NCBI RefSeq assembly: GCF_008710275.1
Contig: NZ_VYQE01000004.1
Coordinates: 124,001-188,000, forward strand
Source: Histidinibacterium aquaticum
Lineage (GTDB): Bacteria; Pseudomonadota; Alphaproteobacteria; Rhodobacterales; Rhodobacteraceae
Reading direction: 5' to 3'
Length of the DNA stretch: 64,000 bases
Below, in pieces: positions 48,911 to 57,042 of the stretch. The notes beneath the pieces were generated by a model, which saw only the letters and a list, made by a program, of their open reading frames with translations, ran no database searches and was not told the DNA's origin. A program made the translations under genes and the position numbers. How positions within the stretch are numbered: the stretch's first letter is position 1; the number at the start of each line of letters is the position of its first letter.

Positions 48911-50029
48911 TCAGTTGGCGAGCGCGTCCACCGTCCGGCCAAGCCCCAGCGCCGCCCCGGCGACACCGATGATCGCGTTGGCGGTCGTCAGCGGGCTCTC
49001 GGTCACGTAGACCAGATCGCCGGACTGCAGATGGAATTCGCCGGCCGAGAACAGGCCGTCCGCAGAGGTGAGGTCGATGGTGAAGATCGTCCTCTCGTGC
49101 TGCGGACCGGTACGATCCGCGCGCACGGCGGAGGCGGGATACTTCCGCAGGATCAGGATGCCCTGCGCGTCGGCCCGGTTGCTGTCGACGCCGCCGATGA
49201 TCGAGAGCGCCTGTATCGCGGTCACGTCTTCCTGCGGGAAGTAGTGGATCGATTCTGTTCGCGCCGCGCCGAGGGACAGGAAATAGTCCTCTCCCTGTTC
49301 GACGAAGACCTTGTCCCCGCCGCGCAGCGTCGTGTCGAGGCCGGGGCTCTCCAGCAGCCGGTCGACCGAGGTGCCATAGAGCTGGCCACCGCGCTGCAGC
49401 CGGATCTGCGGGTTGCGGAGGTTGTCGGGCACGCCGCCGCCAAGTGAGAGCAGGCCCATGATCGTGAAGTCGCGGTCGGGCAGAGGATAGGTGCCGGGGC
49501 TGCGGACGCCGGAGACGAGGTTGACCGTGTTCTGATTGCCCTCCTGCATCTCGAGCTGGACCTGAGCGGAGGGCGTGACGACGAGATACTGCTCCTCGAT
49601 CCGGGAGCGGGCCGTCTCGGGGGCCATCCCCTCGACCCGGACCGAGCCGATGTAGGGCAGGAAGATCCGGCCGGATGAGGAGACGCGCATCTCGGGCAGC
49701 GTGACGAAGCGCTGTCCAGGCGCGGTCAGCAGGCCGTTGTCCTCGGTCGACCAGATGGTGACCGCCAGGGTGTCGCCCGGTGCGATGATGCGGTTGTTGG
49801 GCTGATCGACCCGCTCGATCCAGGACAGGTTCCGGCCGTCGGTCACCGGCCAGGAATCGAAGAGCGGCAGGTTTTCACGGGTCACGGGCTCGACGGCGAA
49901 GTTCGCCACGCCGTTTTCCTCGGTCTGGGCGGCCAGGACTTCGCGCTGCAGGCCCGCGCCGCGCGGAAGCGCGTCACAGGCAGACAGGACAACCGCGACC
50001 GCCATCAGCAGCACGATCCGCAGATGCAT
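48911..50029 (-). CDS. Polysaccharide export outer-membrane lipoprotein (Wza family)
   Basis: The 372-residue protein has a lipoprotein signal ending LSAC (Cys18), then a Poly_export domain (IIAPGDTLAVTIWSTEDNGL) and SLBB domains (VNLVSGVRSPGTYPLPDRDFTIMGLLSLGGGVPDN; IHYFPQEDVTAIQALSIIGGV). It should form the outer-membrane channel for the polysaccharide built by the neighbouring enzymes. Its partner tyrosine autokinase (Wzc) and the flippase/polymerase are not in the window. It diverges from the sqdB-like gene. Confidence 0.92.
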   Translation of the reverse strand: MHLRIVLLMAVAVVLSACDALPRGAGLQREVLAAQTEENGVANFAVEPVTRENLPLFDSWPVTDGRNLSWIERVDQPNNRIIAPGDTLAVTIWSTEDNGLLTAPGQRFVTLPEMRVSSSGRIFLPYIGSVRVEGMAPETARSRIEEQYLVVTPSAQVQLEMQEGNQNTVNLVSGVRSPGTYPLPDRDFTIMGLLSLGGGVPDNLRNPQIRLQRGGQLYGTSVDRLLESPGLDTTLRGGDKVFVEQGEDYFLSLGAARTESIHYFPQEDVTAIQALSIIGGVDSNRADAQGILILRKYPASAVRADRTGPQHERTIFTIDLTSADGLFSAGEFHLQSGDLVYVTESPLTTANAIIGVAGAALGLGRTVDALAN

Positions 50030-50311
50030 GGACAACTCCCCGGCCTCTTCCTTGGTTACAGGCTTATCCCGGTCGCGCCCGATAAGAAACCACGACGTGG
50101 AAATTCTGGCAGATATTGTGTCACAGCCTCCACCGGGATCAACGGTCTCCTCCGGCCGGCACGGATCCGAGCCGGAGATCGCCGGCCCCGTAACGATCCG
50201 GGACAACTCGCCCGTGAGCGGCGACGAATCGCGGAACCGGCCTGTCTTGCGGGGTTCTGATGCTCGCGGCACCGTGCTAGGAGAGCGGCGTCAGAAGGCA
50301 GGGAGTTGGCC
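50030..50311. promoter_or_regulatory. Divergent control region between export and nucleotide-sugar genes
   Basis: This 282-nt gap contains no gene that I can support. It holds CTTATC (50063-50068) with GATAAG (50081-50086), a 12-nt-spaced inverted repeat, and the palindrome CCACGACGTGG (50090-50100). Either could be regulator sites for the minus-strand export gene 40-70 nt away. I cannot name the regulator. Confidence 0.4.
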
Positions 50312-51529
50312 ATGAAGATCGCGGTTCTGGGCGGGGACGGCTTCGTCGGTTGGCCGACCACCCTGCATCTGTCCGACGCCGGACACGAGGTTCACATCAT
50401 CGACAACCTGTCGCGTCGGTGGATCGACACCGAGCTCGGTGTGCAGTCGCTGACGCCCATGGATTCGATCCAGGAACGGTGCCGCATCTGGCACGAGCTC
50501 ACGGGAAAGCGGATCCACTTCCACCTGCTCGATCTCGCGAAGGAGCACGAGCGCCTCAAGAGCTGGCTGGCCGAGCATCGCCCGGACGCGGTGATCCACT
50601 TCGCCGAGCAGCGCGCCGCACCCTATTCGATGAAGACCGACCGCCACAAGACCTACACGGTCGACAACAACATCAGCGCCACGCACAACCTGCTGGCCGC
50701 GCTGGTGGAAACCGGCATCGACGCGCACCTCGTCCACCTGGGCACGATGGGGGTCTACGGATATTCGAGCGTCGGCGCGCCGATTCCCGAGGGCTATCTC
50801 GACATCGAGATCGACACGCCGGAGGGCAAGAAAGAGCAGGAGATCCTCTACCCGACGCGTCCGGGCTCGGTCTATCACATGACCAAGAGCCTCGATCAGA
50901 TCATGTTCCAGTTCTACGCCCAGAACGACGGGCTCCGGATCACCGACCTGCACCAGGGCATCGTCTGGGGCACGCATACCGAGCAGACCCGCAGGCACGA
51001 ACAGCTCATCAACCGCTTCGACTACGACGGCGACTACGGCACGGTGCTCAACCGCTTCCTGATCCAGGCCGCGATCGACTACCCGCTGACGGTGCACGGC
51101 ACCGGCGGACAGACCCGGGCCTTCATCCACATCCAGGACTCGGTGCGCTGCATCGAGCTGGCGCTGGGTGACGCGCCGAAGCGGGGCGACCGAGTGCGGA
51201 TCTTCAACCAGATGACCGAGACTCACCGCGTCCGGGACCTCGCCGAGCTCATCGGACGGCTGACCGGCTCCCGCGTGGCCTATGTTCCGAACCCGCGCAA
51301 GGAGGCGGCGGAGAACGACCTCGTCGTCAGGAACGAGCAGTTCCTCGCGCTTGGGCTGGAGCCCACCACGCTTGAGGAGGGCCTGCTCGAGGAGGTCGTC
51401 GAAGTCGCGAAACGCTACGCCCACCGCATCGACCGCAGCCGCGTTCCCGCCCTGTCGGCCTGGACCCGGGACATCGCCCAGACGCTGGACCGAGATCCCG
51501 AGGGCAAGTCCATCCGGTCGATTTCCTGA
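50312..51529 (+). CDS. UDP-sulfoquinovose synthase-like nucleotide-sugar enzyme (SqdB/SQD1 family)
   Basis: The 405-residue extended SDR begins MKIAVLGGDGFVGWPTTLHLSDAGHE. The GGDGF/Y-x-GW start, DNLSRRWIDTELG, FAEQRAAPYSM and YHMTK active site are those of SQD1/SqdB, which makes UDP-sulfoquinovose from UDP-glucose and sulfite. The usual partners for sulfolipid (SqdC/SqdD) are absent. The next genes are manC and manB, so it may supply sulfoquinovose or a related sugar for an extracellular polysaccharide. ATG at 50312 has GGGAG upstream. Confidence 0.85.
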   Translation: MKIAVLGGDGFVGWPTTLHLSDAGHEVHIIDNLSRRWIDTELGVQSLTPMDSIQERCRIWHELTGKRIHFHLLDLAKEHERLKSWLAEHRPDAVIHFAEQRAAPYSMKTDRHKTYTVDNNISATHNLLAALVETGIDAHLVHLGTMGVYGYSSVGAPIPEGYLDIEIDTPEGKKEQEILYPTRPGSVYHMTKSLDQIMFQFYAQNDGLRITDLHQGIVWGTHTEQTRRHEQLINRFDYDGDYGTVLNRFLIQAAIDYPLTVHGTGGQTRAFIHIQDSVRCIELALGDAPKRGDRVRIFNQMTETHRVRDLAELIGRLTGSRVAYVPNPRKEAAENDLVVRNEQFLALGLEPTTLEEGLLEEVVEVAKRYAHRIDRSRVPALSAWTRDIAQTLDRDPEGKSIRSIS

Positions 51530-51561
51530 CAGCCAGAAGACACAGAACCGATGAGTTGCCC

Positions 51562-52974
51562 ATGATCGTTCCCGTCCTTCTCTGCGGCGGCTCCGGAACG
51601 CGGCTCTGGCCGCTGTCTCGCAAGAGCTACCCCAAGCAGTTCGCCGACCTGACCGGCGATGAGAGCCTGTTCCAGGCCTCCGCCCGGCGCTACTCCGGCG
51701 CCGACTTCGCGGCGCCGCTGGTGGTTACCTCGGACAGCTTCCGGTTCATCGTGCTGGAACAGCTCGACGACATCGGGATGCGCCCCGCCGACGTGCTGAT
51801 CGAGCCCGAAGGCCGCAATACCGCCGCCGCCGCGGTGGTCGCGGCCCTGCACGTCGCGCAGCAGGATCCCGAGGCCCTGATCCTGATCGGGCCTTCTGAC
51901 CACGCGATGGAGGCGCCCGGGAGCTTCCGCGAGGCGATCGTGCGGGGGAGCGCCGCCGCGCGGGAGGGGCGGATCGTGACCTTCGGCATCCGGCCCGACC
52001 GGCCGGAGACGGGTTACGGCTGGCTCGAGGCGGGCGAGACGACCCACGAGGGCGTGCAGGCTCTGACCCGCTTCATCGAGAAGCCCGATGCGGCGCGGGC
52101 GGCGGAGCTGCTCTCCGATCCGGACAATCTCTGGAACGCCGGCATCTTCCTCGCCAGCGCCGGAACGCTGGTCGAGGCATTCAAGACCCATGCGCCCACG
52201 ATCCACGACAGCGTGCAGGCCGCGCTGCAGGCCGCGCGCAAGGACCTCAACTTCACCCGCATTGACGAGGCTCTCTGGGCCGAGGTGCCCGAGGATTCGA
52301 TCGACTACGCGGTGATGGAGAAGGCCCGGAACGTCTCGGTCGTCCCCTACGACGGCCACTGGAGCGACCTTGGCTCATGGGAGGCGGTCTGGAAGGAGAC
52401 CGAGAAGGACGCGCTCGGCAACGGGCTCTCGGACAACGCCACCGCGCTCAACTGCAAGGGCACGCTCCTGCGGTCGGAGGATCCGGGCATCGAGATCGTC
52501 GGCATCGGGCTGGAGAACGTGGTCGCCGTGGCAATGAAGGACGCGGTCATGGTCGCCGACATGTCCGACAGCCAGAACGTGAAGCAGGCGGTGACGCTGC
52601 TCAAGGAAAAAGGCGCGAGCCAGGCGGTGCAGCTGCCGCGCGACTACCGGCCCTGGGGCTGGTACGAGACGCTGATCCTCTCCTCGCGCTTCCAGGTGAA
52701 GCGGATCCACGTCCACCCCGGCGCCGCGCTCTCGCTGCAGAGCCATGTGCACCGGTCCGAACACTGGATCGTGGTCTCCGGCACCGCACGGGTGACCGTC
52801 GACGAGAAGGTCACGCTCGTGACCGAAAACGAGTCCGTCTACATCCCGCTCGGCGCCCGCCACCGGATGGAAAACCCCGGCAAGGTGCCCATGGTCCTGA
52901 TCGAGGTCCAGACCGGCGCCTACCTCGGTGAAGACGACATCATCCGCTACGAAGACGTCTACGCGAGAGGCTGA
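51562..52974 (+). CDS. manC: Mannose-1-phosphate guanylyltransferase / mannose-6-phosphate isomerase
   Basis: The 470-residue bifunctional protein has N-terminal pyrophosphorylase motif LLCGGSGTRLWPLSRKSYPKQF and sugar-binding FIEKPD and NAGIFL. The C-terminal type II isomerase cupin contains RPWGWYETL and VHRSEHWIVVSGTARVTVDE. It supplies GDP-mannose from fructose-6-phosphate with ManB. It follows the sqdB-like gene by 32 nt and precedes manB by 4 nt. Confidence 0.95.
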   Translation: MIVPVLLCGGSGTRLWPLSRKSYPKQFADLTGDESLFQASARRYSGADFAAPLVVTSDSFRFIVLEQLDDIGMRPADVLIEPEGRNTAAAAVVAALHVAQQDPEALILIGPSDHAMEAPGSFREAIVRGSAAAREGRIVTFGIRPDRPETGYGWLEAGETTHEGVQALTRFIEKPDAARAAELLSDPDNLWNAGIFLASAGTLVEAFKTHAPTIHDSVQAALQAARKDLNFTRIDEALWAEVPEDSIDYAVMEKARNVSVVPYDGHWSDLGSWEAVWKETEKDALGNGLSDNATALNCKGTLLRSEDPGIEIVGIGLENVVAVAMKDAVMVADMSDSQNVKQAVTLLKEKGASQAVQLPRDYRPWGWYETLILSSRFQVKRIHVHPGAALSLQSHVHRSEHWIVVSGTARVTVDEKVTLVTENESVYIPLGARHRMENPGKVPMVLIEVQTGAYLGEDDIIRYEDVYARG

Positions 52975-52978
52975 AGTC

Positions 52979-54367
52979 ATGCCGCCCAAGTTCGGCACGA
53001 GCGGCCTGCGCGGCCTCGTTACGGAACTGACGGACGAACTGGTCGCCGACTACGCCCGGGCCTTTGCCACGGCCTGCGACACGGGGAACCGGGTCTGGGT
53101 CGGATGGGACCTGCGTCCGTCATCCCCGCGGATCGCCGAGGCGGTGATCTCCGCTTTGAACGCGGAGGGGCTGCCCGTGGTGCGCGCGGGGATGCTGCCG
53201 ACGCCCGCGCTGGCCCTTGCCGCGATGTCGGACGGGAGCGGCGCGGTGATGGTGACCGGGAGCCACATCCCGGCCGACCGCAACGGTCTGAAATTCTACG
53301 TGCCCGAGGGCGAGATCGCCAAGTCCGACGAGGAGCGGATCCTGGGCGCGCTCGGTCGCCGGCCCGGTTCTGCAGATGCCCCGGTGAGTGACGATGGCTC
53401 CGCCACCGAGGCCTATGTGCGGAGGTACGAGGCCGCGTTCGGCTCGGCCGCGCTCACTGGTCTCCGGATCGGCGTCTACGAGCACAGCTCTGCCGCGCGG
53501 GACATCCTCACGATGACCCTGCGCCAGCTCGGGGCCGAGACCGTACCGCTCGCACGGTCGGACAGCTTCGTCCCGGTGGATACAGAGGCCGTCGACGCCG
53601 ACACCCGGGCGATGCTCCAGGGATGGTGCCTGGATCACGGGCTCGACGCCCTGGTCTCCACCGACGGTGACGCGGATCGTCCGATGGTCACGGACGAAAC
53701 CGGTCGGATCGTCCCGGGCGACGTGCTTGGCCCGCTGACCGCCGGGTTTCTCGGCGCGCAGGCGATCTGTACGCCGGTCTCCTCCAATACCTGCGTCGAG
53801 GCGATGGGATTCGGCGCGGTGCACCGGACTAAGATCGGCTCGCCGCATGTCATCGCGGAGATGGAGCGGGTTGCGGCGGAAGGGGCCGGCACCGAGGTCG
53901 TCGGCTACGAGGCCAACGGCGGCTTCCTGCTCGGGTTCTGTGCCAAGGGCCCGGCCGGACCACTGGCCCCGCTCATGACGCGCGACAGCCTGTTGCCGAT
54001 CCTTGCACCGCTCGCTCGCGCGAAGGCCGAGGGCCGGAGCCTATCGGAGCTCGTCGCCACCTTGCCACGACGCTTCACCGCCGCGGATCGCATCACCGGT
54101 ATCGAATCCGAGGACTCCCAGGCGTTCCTCCGGGACATGACGACGAACGCCGCGACACGCGCGGCCTTCTTCGAGGGCATGCCGCCAGAGTCGGGCACGG
54201 ACACCACCGACGGGCTGAGGGTGAGCTTCGAGGGCGGGGACATCGTGCACCTGCGGCCCTCCGGCAACGCGCCGGAGTTTCGATGCTACGCGGAGTCCTC
54301 GGATCCCGAGACGGCCGAGCGGCTCGTCGGCACCTACCTCGCGGCGCTGAAAAACCGCCTCTCCTAG
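52979..54367 (+). CDS. manB: Phosphomannomutase/phosphoglucomutase
   Basis: This 462-residue phosphohexomutase has the N-terminal KFGTSGLRGLV, the phosphoserine loop VTGSHIPADRNG (the family is usually TASHNP; here TGSHIP), metal loop STDGDADRP and the C-terminal phosphate loop RPSGNAPEFR. It interconverts mannose-6- and mannose-1-phosphate for ManC. ATG at 52979 is 4 nt after the manC stop. A hairpin follows at 54376. Confidence 0.93.
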   Translation: MPPKFGTSGLRGLVTELTDELVADYARAFATACDTGNRVWVGWDLRPSSPRIAEAVISALNAEGLPVVRAGMLPTPALALAAMSDGSGAVMVTGSHIPADRNGLKFYVPEGEIAKSDEERILGALGRRPGSADAPVSDDGSATEAYVRRYEAAFGSAALTGLRIGVYEHSSAARDILTMTLRQLGAETVPLARSDSFVPVDTEAVDADTRAMLQGWCLDHGLDALVSTDGDADRPMVTDETGRIVPGDVLGPLTAGFLGAQAICTPVSSNTCVEAMGFGAVHRTKIGSPHVIAEMERVAAEGAGTEVVGYEANGGFLLGFCAKGPAGPLAPLMTRDSLLPILAPLARAKAEGRSLSELVATLPRRFTAADRITGIESEDSQAFLRDMTTNAATRAAFFEGMPPESGTDTTDGLRVSFEGGDIVHLRPSGNAPEFRCYAESSDPETAERLVGTYLAALKNRLS

Positions 54368-54375
54368 AACGAAAA

Positions 54376-54402
54376 ATCCCGCCGCGGTGGTCGCGGCGGG
54401 AT
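54376..54402. terminator. Bidirectional terminator hairpin
   Basis: ATCCCGCCGCG (54376-54386) pairs with CGCGGCGGGAT (54392-54402), loop GTGGT. On the minus strand it is followed by a TTTTTC run, so it should end transcription of the small minus-strand gene. Its position 8 nt after manB suggests it serves both strands. Confidence 0.8.
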
Positions 54403-54488
54403 CAACTATCGTCCTCTGCGTCGGGCTCTGCGCGACATCGGTCGCCGGAGCCGGGAGTGCCTGGGTCAGTCACGCGATAGGGCGTGGC

Positions 54489-54644
54489 TCAGACCCAACC
54501 TGCACGGCGCAGCGACCACAGGCGGCGGCGCGTTTCCGTTTCGCCGGCCTTGCGCTCGGAGATCGGGGCGCGCTTCGGCAGGGCCTCGCGGGAGGCGTCG
54601 GTCCGGGTCGCGACGTTGAAGCTGTCGGACAGGATATTGAACAT
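54489..54644 (-). CDS. Small basic protein of 51 residues, unknown
   Basis: The reading frame MFNILSDSFNVATRTDASRE to RRLWSLRRAGWV has a strong AAAGGAG seven bases upstream of ATG 54644, and a terminator 87 nt past its stop. It is Arg/Lys-rich at the C-terminus with no membrane segment. I do not recognise a family. Signals on both sides argue that it is a real gene. The C-terminal LWSLRRAGWV suggests a small nucleic-acid- or membrane-surface-binding protein; this is speculation. Confidence 0.6.
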   Translation of the reverse strand: MFNILSDSFNVATRTDASREALPKRAPISERKAGETETRRRLWSLRRAGWV

Positions 54645-54860
54645 TGGTCTGCTCCTTTCTCGGGGCACGGGGTGGGTGGCCTGGGGCCAGATCAGCGAAG
54701 CACGGACCGAACGTCCGCCGATGACGGATTTGGGACCGGGAGCCTTAGTCTGCCGAACATCGAGAAACCTCCGGTTCGTGCTTCGATGCCCCGGAATTAA
54801 GAGCCTTGCGCTTCGTACGCCAGTCAGGAAGACTTTCATGGTGTTAGCTGAGTTAACAAC

Positions 54861-55745
54861 TTGAACTGGCGGGACCTGCCCTCGCTCTCGGCGCTGCGCG
54901 CGTTCGAGGCCGCGGCGCGGCTCGGCAGTTTCTCCGCCGCCGCGCGCGAGCTGAACGTGACCCACGCCGCGGTCGCGCAGCACGTCCGCGCGCTGGAAGA
55001 TCACTTCGCCACGCCGCTCATGTCGCGAACCGGCAATGCGATGACAGTGACGCCCGAGGGCCAGCCGCTGGCGCGGGCGCTCACCGACGGGTTCGGGATG
55101 ATCGCGACGGCCTCTCAGGACCTGATGGACCGAGGCTCGACCCGCGCCATCCGGGTGGCTCTGACGCCCTCCTTCGCGACGAACTGGCTGATGCCCCGTC
55201 TCGCGCGGTTCTGGTCCGCCCATCCCGAGGTACAGCTTGAGCTCATCCCGGGGGCGAGGATGGTCGACCTGCGGAGCGAGGCGGTCGATCTCGCGATCCG
55301 CTACGGGCGCGGGCCATGGCCCGGTGTCGACCAGGAGCCGCTGGTCCGGGCGGCGCATACCGTCCTCGGCGCACCGTCACGCTTCGGCAAGCGCGCGATC
55401 GGCAATCTCCGGGAGCTCGCGGGCGAGACCTTCCTGATCGACGGTCTGCGGAGCGAGGAGACGCTCTGGACCCGCGCCAACGGGCTCGATCTCGACAACG
55501 AGAAGGTGCTCACCTTCGAGACCGCGCAGATGGTGCTCGAGGCCGCGAAGGCGGGGATCGGCATCGCGATCCTGCCCATGCCCATCGTCGCGAGCGACGT
55601 GGCCGAGGGGCGGCTGACGGCCCTGATGACCGAGAGCGAGCGGGAAAGCAGCATCGCGTACCACATCATCACGAGGCCCGGCACGGTGATGCCGGCGCGG
55701 GACACCTTCGTGCGGTGGCTGCGCTCGGAGGCCGCGGCGGGCTAG
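54861..55745 (+). CDS. LysR-family regulator (GcvA-like)
   Basis: The 294-residue protein has an N-terminal HTH (LSALRAFEAAARLGSFSAAARELNVTHAAVAQHVRALEDHF) and a LysR substrate-binding domain. LPSLSALRAFEAAAR is typical of the GcvA/AmpR subgroup. The start is TTG at 54861 (TTGAACTGGCGG). It is divergent from the small gene at 54489 and tail-to-tail with regA, with a 4-nt overlap. The 216-nt divergent gap to the small gene may carry its binding site, but I could not define one. Confidence 0.88.
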   Translation: MNWRDLPSLSALRAFEAAARLGSFSAAARELNVTHAAVAQHVRALEDHFATPLMSRTGNAMTVTPEGQPLARALTDGFGMIATASQDLMDRGSTRAIRVALTPSFATNWLMPRLARFWSAHPEVQLELIPGARMVDLRSEAVDLAIRYGRGPWPGVDQEPLVRAAHTVLGAPSRFGKRAIGNLRELAGETFLIDGLRSEETLWTRANGLDLDNEKVLTFETAQMVLEAAKAGIGIAILPMPIVASDVAEGRLTALMTESERESSIAYHIITRPGTVMPARDTFVRWLRSEAAAG

Positions 55746-56293
55746 CGGGGTGACCGCTTGGCCAGGATGCGCTGCAGGGTACGGCGGTGCATGTTCAGGC
55801 GCCGGGCGGTCTCCGAGACGTTACGGTCGCAGAGCTCGTAGACGCGCTGGATATGCTCCCACCGGACGCGGTCGGCCGACATCGGGTTCTCGGGCGGCGG
55901 AGGCATCTCGTCGGAGCGGGCGAGGAGCGCATTGGTCACGTCCGTCGCGTCGGCGGGTTTCGAGAGGTAGTCGGTGGCGCCCATCTTCACCGCGGCGACA
56001 GCTGTCGCGATGGCGCCGTAGCCCGTCAGCACCACGATCCGGCTCTCGGGCCGCCGCTCGCGCAGAAGCTCGACGACGTCGAGTCCGTTGCCGTCCTCTA
56101 GACGCAGGTCGATGACGGCGTAGGCTGGCGGGCGAGCCGTGGCGATGGCCTTGCCGCCGGCGACCGAATCCGCCGTCTCGACCGAGAAGCCGCGCTTCTC
56201 CATCGCCTTCGCGAGCCGCCTCAGGAACGGCTCGTCGTCATCGACAAGAAGCAGCGACCTGTCGTCGCCCAAATCGCTTTCGTTGACCTCCAC
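55742..56293 (-). CDS. regA: Redox response regulator RegA/PrrA (ActR)
   Basis: The 183-residue protein has a receiver domain with acidic pocket VDDDEP (18-22), phospho-acceptor Asp62 (VIDLRLEDGNG) and KPADAT. Its Fis-type HTH is NVSETARRLNMHRRTLQRILAKRSPR, almost invariant in RegA/PrrA/ActR. It controls photosynthesis, nitrogen and carbon fixation or respiratory genes according to redox state. The start is GTG at 56293 with GGAGG upstream. It pairs with regB, across senC. Confidence 0.96.
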   Translation of the reverse strand: MEVNESDLGDDRSLLLVDDDEPFLRRLAKAMEKRGFSVETADSVAGGKAIATARPPAYAVIDLRLEDGNGLDVVELLRERRPESRIVVLTGYGAIATAVAAVKMGATDYLSKPADATDVTNALLARSDEMPPPPENPMSADRVRWEHIQRVYELCDRNVSETARRLNMHRRTLQRILAKRSPR

Positions 56294-56350
56294 CGGTCAT
56301 GTCCTCCGTCTCTGGTTAATTGACGTAGGTAGGTTCAGGAGGCCGGGCGG

Positions 56351-56965
56351 TCAATTCAGGGTCTCGACCACGCACTGAGTGGACTCGGCGACGGCCTCGG
56401 GTGTCGCGTCCCTGCGGAAGAAGGTGACGAAGCCCTCCTCCGGCATCACGAGGTAGGTGAAGGCCGTGTGGTCTACGAGGTAGTAGTCGTCCTCGGCCTC
56501 CTGCGCCTGGTAGTAGACGCGATAGGCATCGGCGGCTTCCTTGACCTGCTCGGGCGAGCCGGTGAGACCGATCATGTCCTCGTGAAAGTTCTCGGTGTAT
56601 CGGTCCACGACCTCGACCGTGTCCCGTGCCGGGTCGACGGTGACGAAGGCCGCCTTCGCGTCGATGCCCTGCTCCTGAAGAAGATCGAGCGCCTGCGCGT
56701 TGCGGGCGCTGTCCAGCGGGCAGACGTCGGGGCAGAACGTGTAGCCGAAATAGAGCAACGTCGGTTCGGTCACGACGTCCTCGTCCGTCACCGTCTCGCC
56801 TGTCTCGCTGACGAGGGTGAAGGGCCCGCCGAGATCGCCTCCGGCGACCTGGCCCTGCACGCAGTCGGCCAGCTCGCCGCCCTGCATCACCGTCCAGGCC
56901 CAGGTTCCGCCCACGATGGCGATGACGCCCGCCGCCGCACCCGCGGCAATCACACCGGTCTTCAT
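56351..56965 (-). CDS. senC: SCO1/SenC (PrrC) family copper protein
   Basis: The 204-residue protein has an N-terminal membrane anchor (VIAAGAAAGVIAIVGGTWAWTV) and a thioredoxin-like domain with the copper ligands CxxxC in FCPDVCPLD and a distal His in LVDHTAF. SCO proteins insert copper in the CuA site of cytochrome oxidase and, as PrrC, may relay redox signal to RegB. It lies between regA and regB, transcribed with regA. ATG at 56965 was chosen; an earlier in-frame Met would add polar residues before the anchor. Confidence 0.94.
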   Translation of the reverse strand: MKTGVIAAGAAAGVIAIVGGTWAWTVMQGGELADCVQGQVAGGDLGGPFTLVSETGETVTDEDVVTEPTLLYFGYTFCPDVCPLDSARNAQALDLLQEQGIDAKAAFVTVDPARDTVEVVDRYTENFHEDMIGLTGSPEQVKEAADAYRVYYQAQEAEDDYYLVDHTAFTYLVMPEEGFVTFFRRDATPEAVAESTQCVVETLN

Positions 56966-57042
56966 CGTCGCGCTCCATTGATCGCTGTCGGACCGGGACA
57001 TACGCTCCATCCACCGCGCTGCAACCGGAGTCTTCGTCGCAC

